This document shows, one piece after another, positions 17,469 to 24,922 of a DNA stretch of 64,000 bases (its first letter is position 1; each line of letters starts with the position of its first letter). The position numbers and the translations under genes were made by a program. Source of the DNA: Marinobacter persicus (GTDB taxonomy: Bacteria > Pseudomonadota > Gammaproteobacteria > Pseudomonadales > Oleiphilaceae); assembly GCF_900114155.1 (NCBI RefSeq), contig NZ_FOSC01000012.1, positions 1 through 64,000 on the forward strand, written 5' to 3'. The notes beneath the pieces were generated by a model that worked only from the letters and a program-made list of their open reading frames with translations, did no database searches and was not told where the DNA came from.

Positions 17469-18242
17469 ATGGCCAGACAATTCTATCGCCGGGGCCCGGA
17501 CCACCGCGCCGGAGCCCCCGTAACCTTCCTGGACGTGCGCCGCCGCTTCCAGTTTCGCAGCATCGACATCGGACGTTGGGTCACCGAACCCGAGAAGCAG
17601 CGTAGTGCCGCGCTTTTCTACGACGCCCTGTGCGACCTGATGACCATCCTCGGCGGCACCGAAAGCCTGATCTCCCTGCGCGGCACCCTGGCCCTGCAAT
17701 ACGGCACCGGCGGCCGGCCCGGAGTGAGTGCCCACTACACCCCAGCCACCCGCACCTTCTCGCTGGCCAAAAATGCGGGGCCGGGCAGCATCGCCCACGA
17801 ATGGTTCCACGCCTTTGATCACTACATCGCGGACAAGGTATTCACCGATGTGGAGCCCGGCGCCTTCGGCTCCAAACTCTGGCTGACCCGGGAAGACATC
17901 GTGGCCCACCCGCTGAACGAACGCCTTGAGGCCTGCTACCGCGCCATTCTGCTGGACCCCACCGGCAACCAGCCCAGCGAGTTGTTCCGAACCTCCGCCA
18001 AAGCGGACAAAGCCGCCGGCGTGTACTACTACAGCCAACCGGAAGAACTCTGCGCCCGCGCCTTCGAAGCCTTCGTGCAGGACGCCACCTGCAAAAACGC
18101 CTTCCTGGTGCGAGGCACGAAAGAAACCGACGAAGCAAAACTGGGGCTGTATCCACAAGGGGAAGAACGCGCCCGGACGAACCGGGCGTTTGAGACCTAT
18201 TTCCAGGCTTTGGGCAGAGCGCTCAGGCGCGGTGGGCATTAA
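17469..18242 (+). CDS. LPD1/CLCA_X-type metallopeptidase-like protein
   Basis: 257 residues. RSIDIGRWVTEPEKQRSAAL and SIAHEWFHAFDHYIADKVF mark the LPD1 domain. The HEWFH zinc motif is at H110-E111-H114, with an Asp three residues on. LPD1 is otherwise found inside large polyvalent phage and plasmid proteins. The stand-alone version is carried by several gammaproteobacterial chromosomes under the name CLCA_X. The peptidase role is inferred from the zincin motif; no substrate is known. No signal peptide. It ends 20 bases from the convergent ZIP gene. Confidence 0.72.
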   Translation: MARQFYRRGPDHRAGAPVTFLDVRRRFQFRSIDIGRWVTEPEKQRSAALFYDALCDLMTILGGTESLISLRGTLALQYGTGGRPGVSAHYTPATRTFSLAKNAGPGSIAHEWFHAFDHYIADKVFTDVEPGAFGSKLWLTREDIVAHPLNERLEACYRAILLDPTGNQPSELFRTSAKADKAAGVYYYSQPEELCARAFEAFVQDATCKNAFLVRGTKETDEAKLGLYPQGEERARTNRAFETYFQALGRALRRGGH

Positions 18243-18262
18243 TCAGTGAAAAGCGTATCCAA

Positions 18263-19006
18263 TCAGTGAATCAGGATCTGAAACACGAGCATGGCAAGAA
18301 ACGCTAACAGCACCAGTGCGCCCACTGATTCCGGCTTAAGCTTTTTGTTGGCATCCGGCAGCAATTCTGCGAATACCATCCAGATCATCGCACCGGCCGC
18401 AAGGCCCAGGCCGAAGGGCAAGAAAGGCTTGAAAGTACTGACAAAAAGATAAGCGGGGATCGCCATCACCGGCTGAGGTAAGCTGCTGAAAATCGCCCAG
18501 CCTGCTGCTTTTGTCACCGACATGCCGCGCGGAACCAGCACCAGCGCAATGGCGAGGCCCTCTGGTACGTTATGCACCGCAATGGCAGCGGTGATGAACA
18601 CACCCAGGTCCTGCCCGCCTCCGTAGGAGACGCCAACGCCGATACCCTCGGCAAAAGAGTGAGCGGTCATCACCCCGATAATCAGCAAGGCTTTCTTGGC
18701 GTCCGCCCCGCTGAGTTCACTGACATCCGGTGCGCCTTTGCTCTCGATCCACTGATGGGCCAGATAAACGGCTGCCAGGCCTGCCAGCATACCCAGTAAG
18801 GTGAGCCACTCCTGCTTGCCGATACCTTCGGCTGTCAGGCTATGGCTGGCGGAAAGCATCAAGCCGCTCGCCACAGCCGCGCCAACGCTCAACCAAACCG
18901 CGTTGAGCTGGCGGTTCGCGGCAAGGGGCAGGGCACCCAGGCCGGTGGTGAGAGCCGTAATTAACGCCGCGATAAAAACCGTAAACAAACTTACCTCGAG
19001 AGCCAT
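18263..19006 (-). CDS. ZIP-family divalent metal transporter
   Basis: 247 residues with about eight membrane helices. The metal-site helices are present: MTAHSFAEGIGVGVSYG (TM4) and IAVHNVPEGLAIALVLVPRG (TM5). ZIP proteins import Zn2+, Fe2+ or other divalent ions into the cytoplasm. AGGAGGCAG precedes the start. A Zur- or Fur-like box was looked for upstream but not found with certainty. Confidence 0.88.
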   Translation of the reverse strand: MALEVSLFTVFIAALITALTTGLGALPLAANRQLNAVWLSVGAAVASGLMLSASHSLTAEGIGKQEWLTLLGMLAGLAAVYLAHQWIESKGAPDVSELSGADAKKALLIIGVMTAHSFAEGIGVGVSYGGGQDLGVFITAAIAVHNVPEGLAIALVLVPRGMSVTKAAGWAIFSSLPQPVMAIPAYLFVSTFKPFLPFGLGLAAGAMIWMVFAELLPDANKKLKPESVGALVLLAFLAMLVFQILIH

Positions 19007-19169
19007 CTGGCTGCCTCCTTTTGGTAATAAAGATATGACGGTGTGTTATCGACGTTACGGAGCGGATGGGCGGGGAGTTTGGTAGGTAGTGGTCAGGTCT
19101 GTTGGAAAAGAACCCGTGATTGATTTGAGTCAGGTTTTCGAGGTCGTGCTTTTTAACCGAAAAGAATAA

Positions 19170-19194
19170 AAATGCCCGGTTTAACCGGGCATTT
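19170..19194 (-). terminator. Rho-independent terminator of the acidic lipoprotein gene
   Basis: AAATGCCCGG and CCGGGCATTT pair around a short TTTAA loop. On the minus strand the stem is followed by TTTTTATTC, so it terminates the gene at 19234-19560. Confidence 0.85.
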
Positions 19195-19233
19195 GTTGCC
19201 TGTTTTTCAGGTGGCGGTCACCGTGAACAGGGC

Positions 19234-19560
19234 TTAGTTGGTCGCTTCGTCGTAACCATCTTCGATGGCATCGCCGGCTTGTTCGGCGCTTTCGGCTACT
19301 TCTTCACCCGCCTCTTCCGCGCTATCGCCGATGGCCTCACCGGCGTTTTCCGCGCCTTCCTGCAGCTCGCCCAGGGCGCTTTCATCTTGGCCGGTGGCTT
19401 CTTCATAAGTCTCTTCTGCGGCGTTGCCAGCCTCGTCCATTTGCTGTTCCGCATCTTCTGCAGCCTGTTCGAGCGCAGCTTCGTCCTCATTCTCAGAGCC
19501 ACAAGCAGCCAGGCCCAGAGTCAAAACCATAAGCAGTGCGCTGAGAGTTAATTTGTTCAT
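19234..19560 (-). CDS. Small acidic lipoprotein
   Basis: 108 residues. A lipoprotein signal (MNKLTLSALLMVLTLGLAAC) places the lipidated Cys at residue 20. The mature part is almost entirely Glu, Asp, Ala, Gly and Gln in heptad-like runs (AEDAEQQMDEAGNAAEE, then AEEAGEEVAESAEQAGDAIE), giving a highly negative amphipathic helix. Such proteins may act as periplasmic stress or osmoadaptation proteins, but no function is established. Ribosome-binding site GGAGG is present upstream. Confidence 0.75.
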   Translation of the reverse strand: MNKLTLSALLMVLTLGLAACGSENEDEAALEQAAEDAEQQMDEAGNAAEETYEEATGQDESALGELQEGAENAGEAIGDSAEEAGEEVAESAEQAGDAIEDGYDEATN

Positions 19561-19956
19561 AAAGTGCCTCCTTTACCAATTGTCGGGAACGCACAGTAAA
19601 GGCTCGGGCGGGCCGATACCATTTCCCGGGGGTTACCCTTTGGTTAGGGCCACTGATGCTTCAGGCAACGGTCTTTTACGAACGCGTTCGTAAAAGACCG
19701 GCGAAATTCCGATAACCTTCTGATAGGGTTGGAAACAGTGACGGAATCGGGCGGAGTTATACGCCCGGAACAGTGAGCAGGGTTGGCTCCAGAAAAGGCG
19801 CATAACTCCTGCCGTAGCCGTGGTGGATTGGGTTATGTGCTTGTTTCTCTATAGGAATGCCTCTCTTCTCCACACGGAAAATTCTGGAATTATGCGAATG
19901 CGTGATAGGCGAACGTGTTCGTTGAATTACGCTGTTAAAGGACACTAGGAGATCGA
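19561..19956. other. 396-bp intergenic region with a perfect palindrome
   Basis: No gene is supported here. The segment holds the lipoprotein promoter side, the 32-bp palindrome at 19669-19700, a second similar but shorter dyad CGAACGTGTTCG near 19912, and close to the end CGCTGTTAAAGGAC, which resembles the right core of an attC or attI site. Base composition drops from GC-rich to AT-rich across the region, marking the boundary of the second accessory island. Confidence 0.5.
19669..19700. repeat. Perfect 32-bp palindrome
   Basis: CGGTCTTTTACGAACG (19669-19684) is followed directly by its exact reverse complement (19685-19700), with no spacer. With no loop bases and no T run it is a poor terminator. 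It could be an operator, a resolution site or the fused ends of a lost mobile element. Confidence 0.8.
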
Positions 19957-20796
19957 GTGACTAGGAAGAAAAAAGACGAAATGGATGCGTTGCTCTTTAT
20001 CGATACTAATATTCTCCTCGACTTTTATAGAGATCGGAAGTCAGATGTGAGTATGAAGTTTCTTGAACAAATTGAGGCGTGCAGAGATAGGCTCATCCTC
20101 GGATCTCAGGTCGAGATGGAATACAAAAAGAATCGGCAGCACGTCATTTTGGAGAGTCTAGGTAAATTCGGGGCTCCTGACTGGGGAAAGCTAAGTGCGC
20201 CCGCTCTAGTATCTGAAACTCAAGCAGCCGGAATGATCGATAAGCACCGAAAAGAGTTGGTTAAACAACAAAAAATACTTACAGAAAAAATTCAGGCAAT
20301 TTTGGAGCGGCCTGCAACTCAAGATGAAGTTTATAAAGTCCTTCAACGCGTATTCAAGCACAAAAGCCCATATAACCTTGATCGAGAGGACAAGCGACGG
20401 TTCGCAGTTCGAAGGTTGGCGCGGAAGAGATTTTCACTAGGCTACCCTCCGAGAAAAAAGGGCGAGACATCATACGGGGATGCTATCAACTGGGAATGGT
20501 TGATTCAGTGCTCAATAGACAGCGGTAAAGATGTGGTTATTGTTACCCGAGATACTGACTTTGGAGTAATTTACAAGAATAAGTCTTATCTCAACGATTG
20601 GTTAGCGCAAGAATTTAAGCAGCGAGTGAGTCGAAAAAGAAAGTTGAAACTAACCGCTAGTCTTTCCGAGGGGCTCAAAATCGTCCATGCAAAGGTAACT
20701 AAGGAGATGGAAGCAGCGGAGCGCGCTATGCTTTCAGAAATTTGGGCACAACTTAGAACAAGGGATGACGTTGAGCCCGAGCAAGATATTCTTTAA
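19957..20796 (+). CDS. PIN-like domain protein
   Basis: 279 residues from a GTG with AGGAGA upstream. ALLFIDTNILLDFYRDR is the first PIN strand with the catalytic Asp, SQVEMEYKKNR supplies the Glu, and TSYGDAINWEWLI plus VIVTRDTDF the later Asp residues. This is the arrangement of PIN-like (DUF4935-type) nucleases. The middle (about 100-160) is a charged helical insert. It is not a classic VapC (no antitoxin next to it) and is followed by an attC-like site, so it appears to be a cassette gene, possibly defence-related. Confidence 0.75.
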   Translation: MTRKKKDEMDALLFIDTNILLDFYRDRKSDVSMKFLEQIEACRDRLILGSQVEMEYKKNRQHVILESLGKFGAPDWGKLSAPALVSETQAAGMIDKHRKELVKQQKILTEKIQAILERPATQDEVYKVLQRVFKHKSPYNLDREDKRRFAVRRLARKRFSLGYPPRKKGETSYGDAINWEWLIQCSIDSGKDVVIVTRDTDFGVIYKNKSYLNDWLAQEFKQRVSRKRKLKLTASLSEGLKIVHAKVTKEMEAAERAMLSEIWAQLRTRDDVEPEQDIL

Positions 20797-20862
20797 TAAG
20801 TGGCTGTTGGCGGACGCACCTTCGCTGGCGCTCTGGTGTGCCGCAAAGCCAAGGCGTTATGA
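20791..20862. repeat. attC-like integron recombination site
   Basis: The PIN gene's stop lies in TTTAATA (degenerate RYYYAAC core). Then GCGGACGCACC at 20810-20820 pairs with GGTGTGCCGC at 20835-20844 with one extra base, and TTGGC pairs with GCCAA. The right core is GCGTTATGA. A stem with an extrahelical base between two short cores is the attC design. The left part is shared with the site at 6913-6980. Confidence 0.65.
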
Positions 20863-20880
20863 AGTTGAAGGGAGTGACTT

Positions 20881-21543
20881 TTGAGGACGTTGATCTCAGA
20901 ATCCAAAATGCTCAAAAAAAGCGCTTTTGAGTTACATCGGAGAAGGTTGAATTGGCGATTAGTAGCTAAGAACGAAATAGCGAAGTGTTTTAGAGATGCT
21001 TGTGATTCTGCAACGAAATTGTCTTATCCATTCTCTATGTATTGTAACGTCCACGACGATACAAAAAATGAAGAAACGGTCCAATTATCGTCAGGTGTCA
21101 ATCACACCGGTATTGTAGAGAAAATAGATAAACCGGATGAGAAGGGCTGGAAGGCTGAGACTGAGAAGGGAGCCGCTCTCGTTGCGTCTTTTGGAAGCAA
21201 CGGTACTGTTGCTTTCATAATTTATCCATATAAATCAGATCGACATTCAAGGAATGAAGATAATATAATTTTGTACCACAACCTTTCACCTGATGCAGTT
21301 ACAGATGAATTGATAAAGCGTTGTATCGGAAAGTTTCTTCTTTACGTAAGAAATTCAAGTATCTATGGTGGTTATAGCCTGTCTTTTTTTGATCGCATGC
21401 ATATTAACATGATGATCTTAATAGACATAAGGAATCGGAAGCAGTTGTATAGAAATGCCTTTGGCCTTGTAGCTGAATGGTCAAAAATTATCGGCGCTGG
21501 GATAGCTGGTTATATCGTCGCCATCCTGACGCAAGGTTCATAG
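20881..21543 (+). CDS. Hypothetical protein with C-terminal membrane anchor
   Basis: 220 residues from TTG 20881 with GGGAG upstream; an ATG nine codons in is the alternative. No family is recognised. Most of the protein is soluble and rich in Asn, Lys and Asp; the last 20 residues (SKIIGAGIAGYIVAILTQGS) look like a tail anchor. AT-rich. It lies between two attC-like sites as a single-gene cassette. Confidence 0.55.
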   Translation: MRTLISESKMLKKSAFELHRRRLNWRLVAKNEIAKCFRDACDSATKLSYPFSMYCNVHDDTKNEETVQLSSGVNHTGIVEKIDKPDEKGWKAETEKGAALVASFGSNGTVAFIIYPYKSDRHSRNEDNIILYHNLSPDAVTDELIKRCIGKFLLYVRNSSIYGGYSLSFFDRMHINMMILIDIRNRKQLYRNAFGLVAEWSKIIGAGIAGYIVAILTQGS

Positions 21544-21598
21544 CAATGTGGTCAACCGGACGGTGGAGTTCGCGTCTATTACGCAAGCGTTTATACGG
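21541..21598. repeat. Possible third attC-like site
   Basis: Directly after the previous stop the sequence GTCAACCGGAC, a GTTCGCG centre and a right part AAGCGTTTATAC resemble an attC outline. The cores are poorly preserved and the stem is weak, so this is listed with low confidence on position (gene-end to gene-start) as much as on sequence. Confidence 0.3.
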
Positions 21599-21621
21599 TT
21601 GCCAGAAAAGGGTAGGGACAG

Positions 21622-21972
21622 TTGACATACTACATCGCAAAAGTTGCAGTTACCGCTGTGTTGGTTGTTCTCATCGCGGAGATCTCCAAACGTAGTTCAT
21701 TCATTGGCGCCGTACTTGCGTCAGTGCCATTGACTTCTGTTCTGGCAATGCTTTGGCTTTACGTAGATACAGGAGATGTTGGTAAAGTCGGTGAGCTTGC
21801 AAGCAGTGTTTTTTGGTTGGTTCTCCCGTCGCTGGCATTGTTTATTGCATTGCCTATCCTGCTGGCGAAAGGAGTGGGTTTTTATCTCAGCCTGGTTGTG
21901 TCGGTTGGTATTACCGCAGTTTGTTACTGGTTAATGGTGGTTACTCTGCGTCACCATGGAGTGGAGCTTTGA
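21622..21972 (+). CDS. DUF3147-family membrane protein
   Basis: 116 residues from TTG 21622 with AGGGACAG upstream. Four membrane helices; the stretches LIAEISKRSSFIGAVLASVPLTSVLAMLWLY and FWLVLPSLALFIALPILLA are typical of DUF3147. Function unknown. The gene ends in a TTGACGTCAC repeat and a TATAACAAG core, again cassette-like. Confidence 0.8.
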   Translation: MTYYIAKVAVTAVLVVLIAEISKRSSFIGAVLASVPLTSVLAMLWLYVDTGDVGKVGELASSVFWLVLPSLALFIALPILLAKGVGFYLSLVVSVGITAVCYWLMVVTLRHHGVEL

Positions 21973-22004
21973 CGTCACCGTATAACAAGTAACTGTGACG
22001 TCAA
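21969..22004. repeat. Inverted repeat with attC-like core after DUF3147 gene
   Basis: TTGACGTCAC (21969-21978) and GTGACGTCAA (21995-22004) are perfect complements separated by 16 bases containing TATAACAAG, a canonical-looking RYYYAAC core. It may act as a terminator stem or be half of a decayed attC. Confidence 0.5.
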
Positions 22005-22069
22005 TTCCATAAATCAACCTCTTAGCCCAACGTCGCCTGTTTAACTCTCCTGCGCAGAGGACCAAACCA

Positions 22070-22456
22070 ATGCGAAAACTCATAACCTCGGGTTCCCCCC
22101 TGGAAGCCCCCATCGGCTTCTCCCGCGCATGCCGGGTCGGAAACATGATCTCCGTCTCCGGTACCGCCCCCATCAAAGACGGTAAAACCACCTGCGTGGG
22201 CGATGTGTACGGCCAAACCCGCTATTGTCTGGAACTGTCGATCCAGGCCATTCGTGAAGCGGGCGGCAGCCCGGCGGATATCATCCGCACTCGCATCATG
22301 CTCACGGATATTTCCCGCTGGGAGGAAGCGGCCAAGGCCCACGGGGAGCTGTTTTCCGAGATAAGGCCGGCCTGCACGTTTGTGGAAGTCAGCCGCTTTA
22401 TTGATCCGGAGTGGCTGGTTGAGACGGAGGTGGACTGTGTGCTGGAGGCTGAGTAG
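22070..22456 (+). CDS. RidA-family (YjgF/YER057c) protein
   Basis: 128 residues. SGSPLEAPIGFSRACRVGNMISVSGTAP, GDVYGQTRYCLELSIQAIREAGGSPADIIRTRIML and ACTFVEVSRFIDPEWLVETEVD carry the family pattern. The Arg in the IIRTRIML region is the one used for 2-iminoacid hydrolysis in true RidA. The usual C-terminal LVEIE(A) is present. It probably removes reactive enamine/imine by-products of amino-acid metabolism or is a Rid2/Rid-like paralogue. GC-rich, so core-like rather than cassette-like. Confidence 0.85.
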   Translation: MRKLITSGSPLEAPIGFSRACRVGNMISVSGTAPIKDGKTTCVGDVYGQTRYCLELSIQAIREAGGSPADIIRTRIMLTDISRWEEAAKAHGELFSEIRPACTFVEVSRFIDPEWLVETEVDCVLEAE

Positions 22457-22495
22457 CTAAGCTTCCATACTGTTTCTTACTGCCTGGGCGCTCAA

Positions 22496-22748
22496 TCAGT
22501 AGTGATACCGAAGCTGGGCGATAAGCAAAGCGTCGTCCGTGACCTTGTAAACCATTCGGTGTTCTTCGTTGATTCGCCGAGACCAATAACCGGCCAGGCT
22601 ATGCTTGAGGGACTCGGGTTTGCCGACACCTTCGAACGGCTCTCGAGTTGTTGCCTTGATCAGTTTATTGATTCGGATGAGGGTTTTTGTCGGTTTTCTG
22701 CCATTACAGATAGTCTTCCCAGGCGTTCTCGGAGAAGATCAGTTTCAT
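22496..22748 (-). pseudogene. yoeB: YoeB toxin, inactivated
   Basis: Reading from the ATG at 22748 (which overlaps the yefM stop) gives MKLIFSENAWEDYL followed by TAA where Tyr is expected, then a +1 frame error in a run of A (near 22675). In the shifted frame the rest is a normal YoeB: IRINKLIKATTREPFEGVGK, SLAGYWSRRINEEHRMVYKV and ALLIAQLRYHY at the end. YoeB is a ribosome-dependent mRNA endonuclease; catalytic Glu, Arg and His are still encoded but cannot be made. The length of 253 bases equals 84 codons plus one base. Confidence 0.88.
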
Positions 22749-22996
22749 TCAAGAAGTTCCTTTTCTTGACCATGGCCTTGCTCCAGCTCCGCCACGGATT
22801 CCATTAAACGGCGGGCATTCTTGGGGGCGCGGAGGAGGTAGGCGGTTTCTTGCAACGCCTCGTAGTCCTCAAGCGAGATCATGACCACCGATTGGGACTT
22901 GTTTCGGGTGATGATCACGGGAAAATGGTCTTCACAGACCTGCTCCATGGTTTTTGCCAGGTTGGCTCTGGCGGCTGTGTAACTAATGGCATCCAT
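22745..22996 (-). CDS. yefM: YefM antitoxin
   Basis: 83 residues starting MDAISYTAARANLAKTMEQV; the remainder has VIITRNKSQSVVMISLEDYEAL, the Phd/YefM fold that binds DNA, and a C-terminal acidic tail that would wrap YoeB. The frame extends 16 codons upstream but the standard family start is at 22996. The gene is intact while its toxin is dead. It may persist as a DNA-binding orphan or protect against related toxins. Confidence 0.9.
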   Translation of the reverse strand: MDAISYTAARANLAKTMEQVCEDHFPVIITRNKSQSVVMISLEDYEALQETAYLLRAPKNARRLMESVAELEQGHGQEKELLE

Positions 22997-23024
22997 GATG
23001 TCGGACCTGTACAGGATGTTTTTC

Positions 23025-23627
23025 ATGCTCAGAATACCGCACAAAAAAGGAATTAACAGTCAGCTGCGCAGCGACCGTTTTTTCTCCGCTTTACGGCTGC
23101 GAATCGCGTTTGTTTTTGCGTCCATGCTGGTTCTTGCCGCCTGCGCTCGGAACGATTCTTTGCCGGACGAGCCAACCGCCGTTTATCTATCGGAGTGGAC
23201 AGCCGGCATTATCGACCGGCCGCGGTCGGACCAGCCCGCTGCGATGCTTGTTGCCGTCCGTACCGGCACCCACGAAGGCTTTGACCGGGTCGTTTTCGAG
23301 TTTGATGAGCGGGTGCCGGGCTATCACATTGAGTACATCGACAAACCCGTTCGCAAGTGCGGTTCCGGGAAGGTCACGCCTCTGGCCGGTGATGGCTGGC
23401 TTGAGGTCCGGATGTACCCGGCAAAGGCGCACACCGAAGAGTGGCAGCCGACGGTCACCGATCGTAAGCGTATGCCAGACTTGCCGGTTCTCTCCGAGTT
23501 GGAGCTGACGTGCGACTTCGAGGCGGTGGTGACATGGGTCTTCGGCGTCGAGTCCCCGAATCGCTACCAGGTCCGGGAATTGAGCAGTCCTCCGCGCCTG
23601 GTTATCGATTTGAGACATGGTCGGTAA
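23025..23627 (+). CDS. AMIN-like domain lipoprotein
   Basis: About 200 residues. A long basic N terminus leads to FVFASMLVLAAC, a lipobox with Cys at about residue 40. The mature part has GFDRVVFEFDERVPGYHIEYID, a CGSGKVTPLAGDGWLEVRM strand region and PPRLVIDLRHGR at the end, the pattern of AMIN-like beta domains, which bind cell-wall or exported partners. Start choice is uncertain (ATG 23025 or 23016); both overlap nothing but lie close to divergent yefM. Confidence 0.6.
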   Translation: MLRIPHKKGINSQLRSDRFFSALRLRIAFVFASMLVLAACARNDSLPDEPTAVYLSEWTAGIIDRPRSDQPAAMLVAVRTGTHEGFDRVVFEFDERVPGYHIEYIDKPVRKCGSGKVTPLAGDGWLEVRMYPAKAHTEEWQPTVTDRKRMPDLPVLSELELTCDFEAVVTWVFGVESPNRYQVRELSSPPRLVIDLRHGR

Positions 23628-23657
23628 AACACGGTATTGTCACCGGTGATGGCGCGC

Positions 23658-23708
23658 TTATGCCCTAAAGCAGGTGCCCTTCCTGGAAAGCTTGAAATTC
23701 GGTATCAG
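23658..23708 (-). pseudogene. parE: ParE toxin, 5' stub only
   Basis: Directly overlapping the parD stop, the minus strand reads (I)PNFKLSRKGTCFRA then TAA. IPNFKLSRK is the usual start of ParE-type toxins, but the initiating ATG has become ATA (23703-23705) and the homology ends after about nine residues. The remaining 80 or so codons are gone. Confidence 0.65.
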
Positions 23709-23944
23709 TGTCCTTCGTTGTCCAGTTCACGAATAAGTGAGTCATAGGAGTAGTCCTCAAAACCACTATCCTCGCCTTCCTTGAGCAGTTTGCGGAGCGT
23801 GGTCAAGCGGGTTTCGGATTCTTCAAGCAGGCGTAAGCCTGCACGAACAACCTCGCTGGTTGAGCTGTATCGGCCATTCTTGAGCTGTTCTGCAATGAAC
23901 GCATCAAAATGTTGGCCTAGAGTGATGCTGGTGTTCTTTTGCAT
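23705..23944 (-). CDS. parD: ParD-family antitoxin
   Basis: 79 residues. KNTSITLGQHFDAFIAEQLKNGRYSSTSEVVRAGLRLLEESE is the ribbon-helix-helix DNA-binding domain of ParD; the C-terminal GFEDYSYDSLIRELDNE is the toxin-binding part. Its partner ParE survives only as a stub, so this is a second orphan antitoxin within one kilobase of orphan yefM. Confidence 0.88.
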   Translation of the reverse strand: MQKNTSITLGQHFDAFIAEQLKNGRYSSTSEVVRAGLRLLEESETRLTTLRKLLKEGEDSGFEDYSYDSLIRELDNEGH

Positions 23945-24068
23945 GGCGCCGCCTCACTAGTACCAATAATTGGTATATTTTCGTTCAGGTAGCATAACAA
24001 TGAAATCTACGCGACAAGCGGGTGATTGCGGGCGTGATGAAACACTCGTCGAACTTGGACTAGCTTAG

Positions 24069-24404
24069 ATGACAGAACTCCTTATTGTCGGTGTTTTTGT
24101 AATCTTCGTGGCAGTTGCCGTCTGGTGGAATAAACAGAACACAGACCCCGCTGAGCAAGCCTGTGCCCGTGAGATCGGAGCCTTGTTGAAAGCTGATCGC
24201 GATGCCAAACCGCAAGCCATTGCCGATGTGTTCAGCAAGCACGGTATTGCCCGGTCCAGGTGCAAGCAGGTTGGCCGTTTGGTAATGCCTCAGCTGCGCA
24301 AGCATGGCCTGAATCCGGAGGATGCAAAAATAGCGATGATTCAGGTGAGGGCTGCATATTCTCTGGTGCAGTCAAAACCTGACCAGCACTCATCATTCCC
24401 TTGA
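24069..24404 (+). CDS. Small membrane-anchored hypothetical protein
   Basis: 111 residues. One N-terminal membrane helix (LLIVGVFVIFVAVAVWW) is followed by a soluble part with two cysteines (EQACAREIG and RSRCKQVG) and helical character. No family is recognised. It is monocistronic, 200 bases before the SOS-type yebG promoter. Confidence 0.5.
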   Translation: MTELLIVGVFVIFVAVAVWWNKQNTDPAEQACAREIGALLKADRDAKPQAIADVFSKHGIARSRCKQVGRLVMPQLRKHGLNPEDAKIAMIQVRAAYSLVQSKPDQHSSFP

Positions 24405-24525
24405 TCAGATCCTCAGCCGGCCAGCCCTGCGTGGCCTCAGTCGTCGCATCAATTTGCTGTTTAGAATAAAACGGTGAAAGCCCCGGCGCTGGAACAGCAA
24501 AAGAGGACAGAATAACGAATCAGAA

Positions 24526-24545
24526 TACTGTATAAATATTCAGTA
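24526..24545 (+). promoter_or_regulatory. LexA box (SOS operator)
   Basis: TACTGTATAAATATTCAGTA differs little from the gammaproteobacterial LexA consensus TACTGTATATATATACAGTA. It lies about 70 bases before yebG, a known SOS gene. Confidence 0.88.
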
Positions 24546-24613
24546 TTTGTGATAGGCTGCGCTTTCATTAACGGTTTTACCAACCATCATGACCCCGGAG
24601 GCGATGGCATATC

Positions 24614-24892
24614 ATGGGCGTAAAAGCACTCTACTATTCCGAGAGGGACGGACTGGACATGGCACTGAAAAACCCGGACAAAATGTTGTTTGCGTCCAAA
24701 GCAGAAGCCGATGCCCGGGACAAGGTTCTGGAACTTTCCGAAGAGATTATCACCTTCCTGCAGCGCAAGGTCGGGGGGCTGTCTGAAGAGTTGGCAGAGC
24801 AATGCGCCCTGGCCATTGCGGAAGAAAAGGAGTTGTTCACCCGGGCACTTAAAAAACCGGAACTGCTGAACGAAGCTGCCGAAACCGAGTAG
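24614..24892 (+). CDS. yebG: YebG-family SOS protein
   Basis: 92 residues. MGVKALYYSERDGLDMA is followed by MLFASKAEADARDKVLELSEEI, the YebG pattern (a small helical DNA-damage-inducible protein of unknown mechanism). The C-terminal half (LAEQCALAIAEEKELFTRAL) also matches. A strong LexA box stands upstream. GGAGG lies 13 bases before the ATG, a little far; the exact start is slightly uncertain. Confidence 0.85.
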   Translation: MGVKALYYSERDGLDMALKNPDKMLFASKAEADARDKVLELSEEIITFLQRKVGGLSEELAEQCALAIAEEKELFTRALKKPELLNEAAETE

Positions 24893-24922
24893 CACCCGGT
24901 CCAAGGGCAGGCCCGAAGTTAC

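Noticed and set aside
19234-19560. Acidic lipoprotein as a repeat-containing adhesin
   Set aside because: Only 108 residues, no surface-export motif; the low complexity fits a short periplasmic helix.
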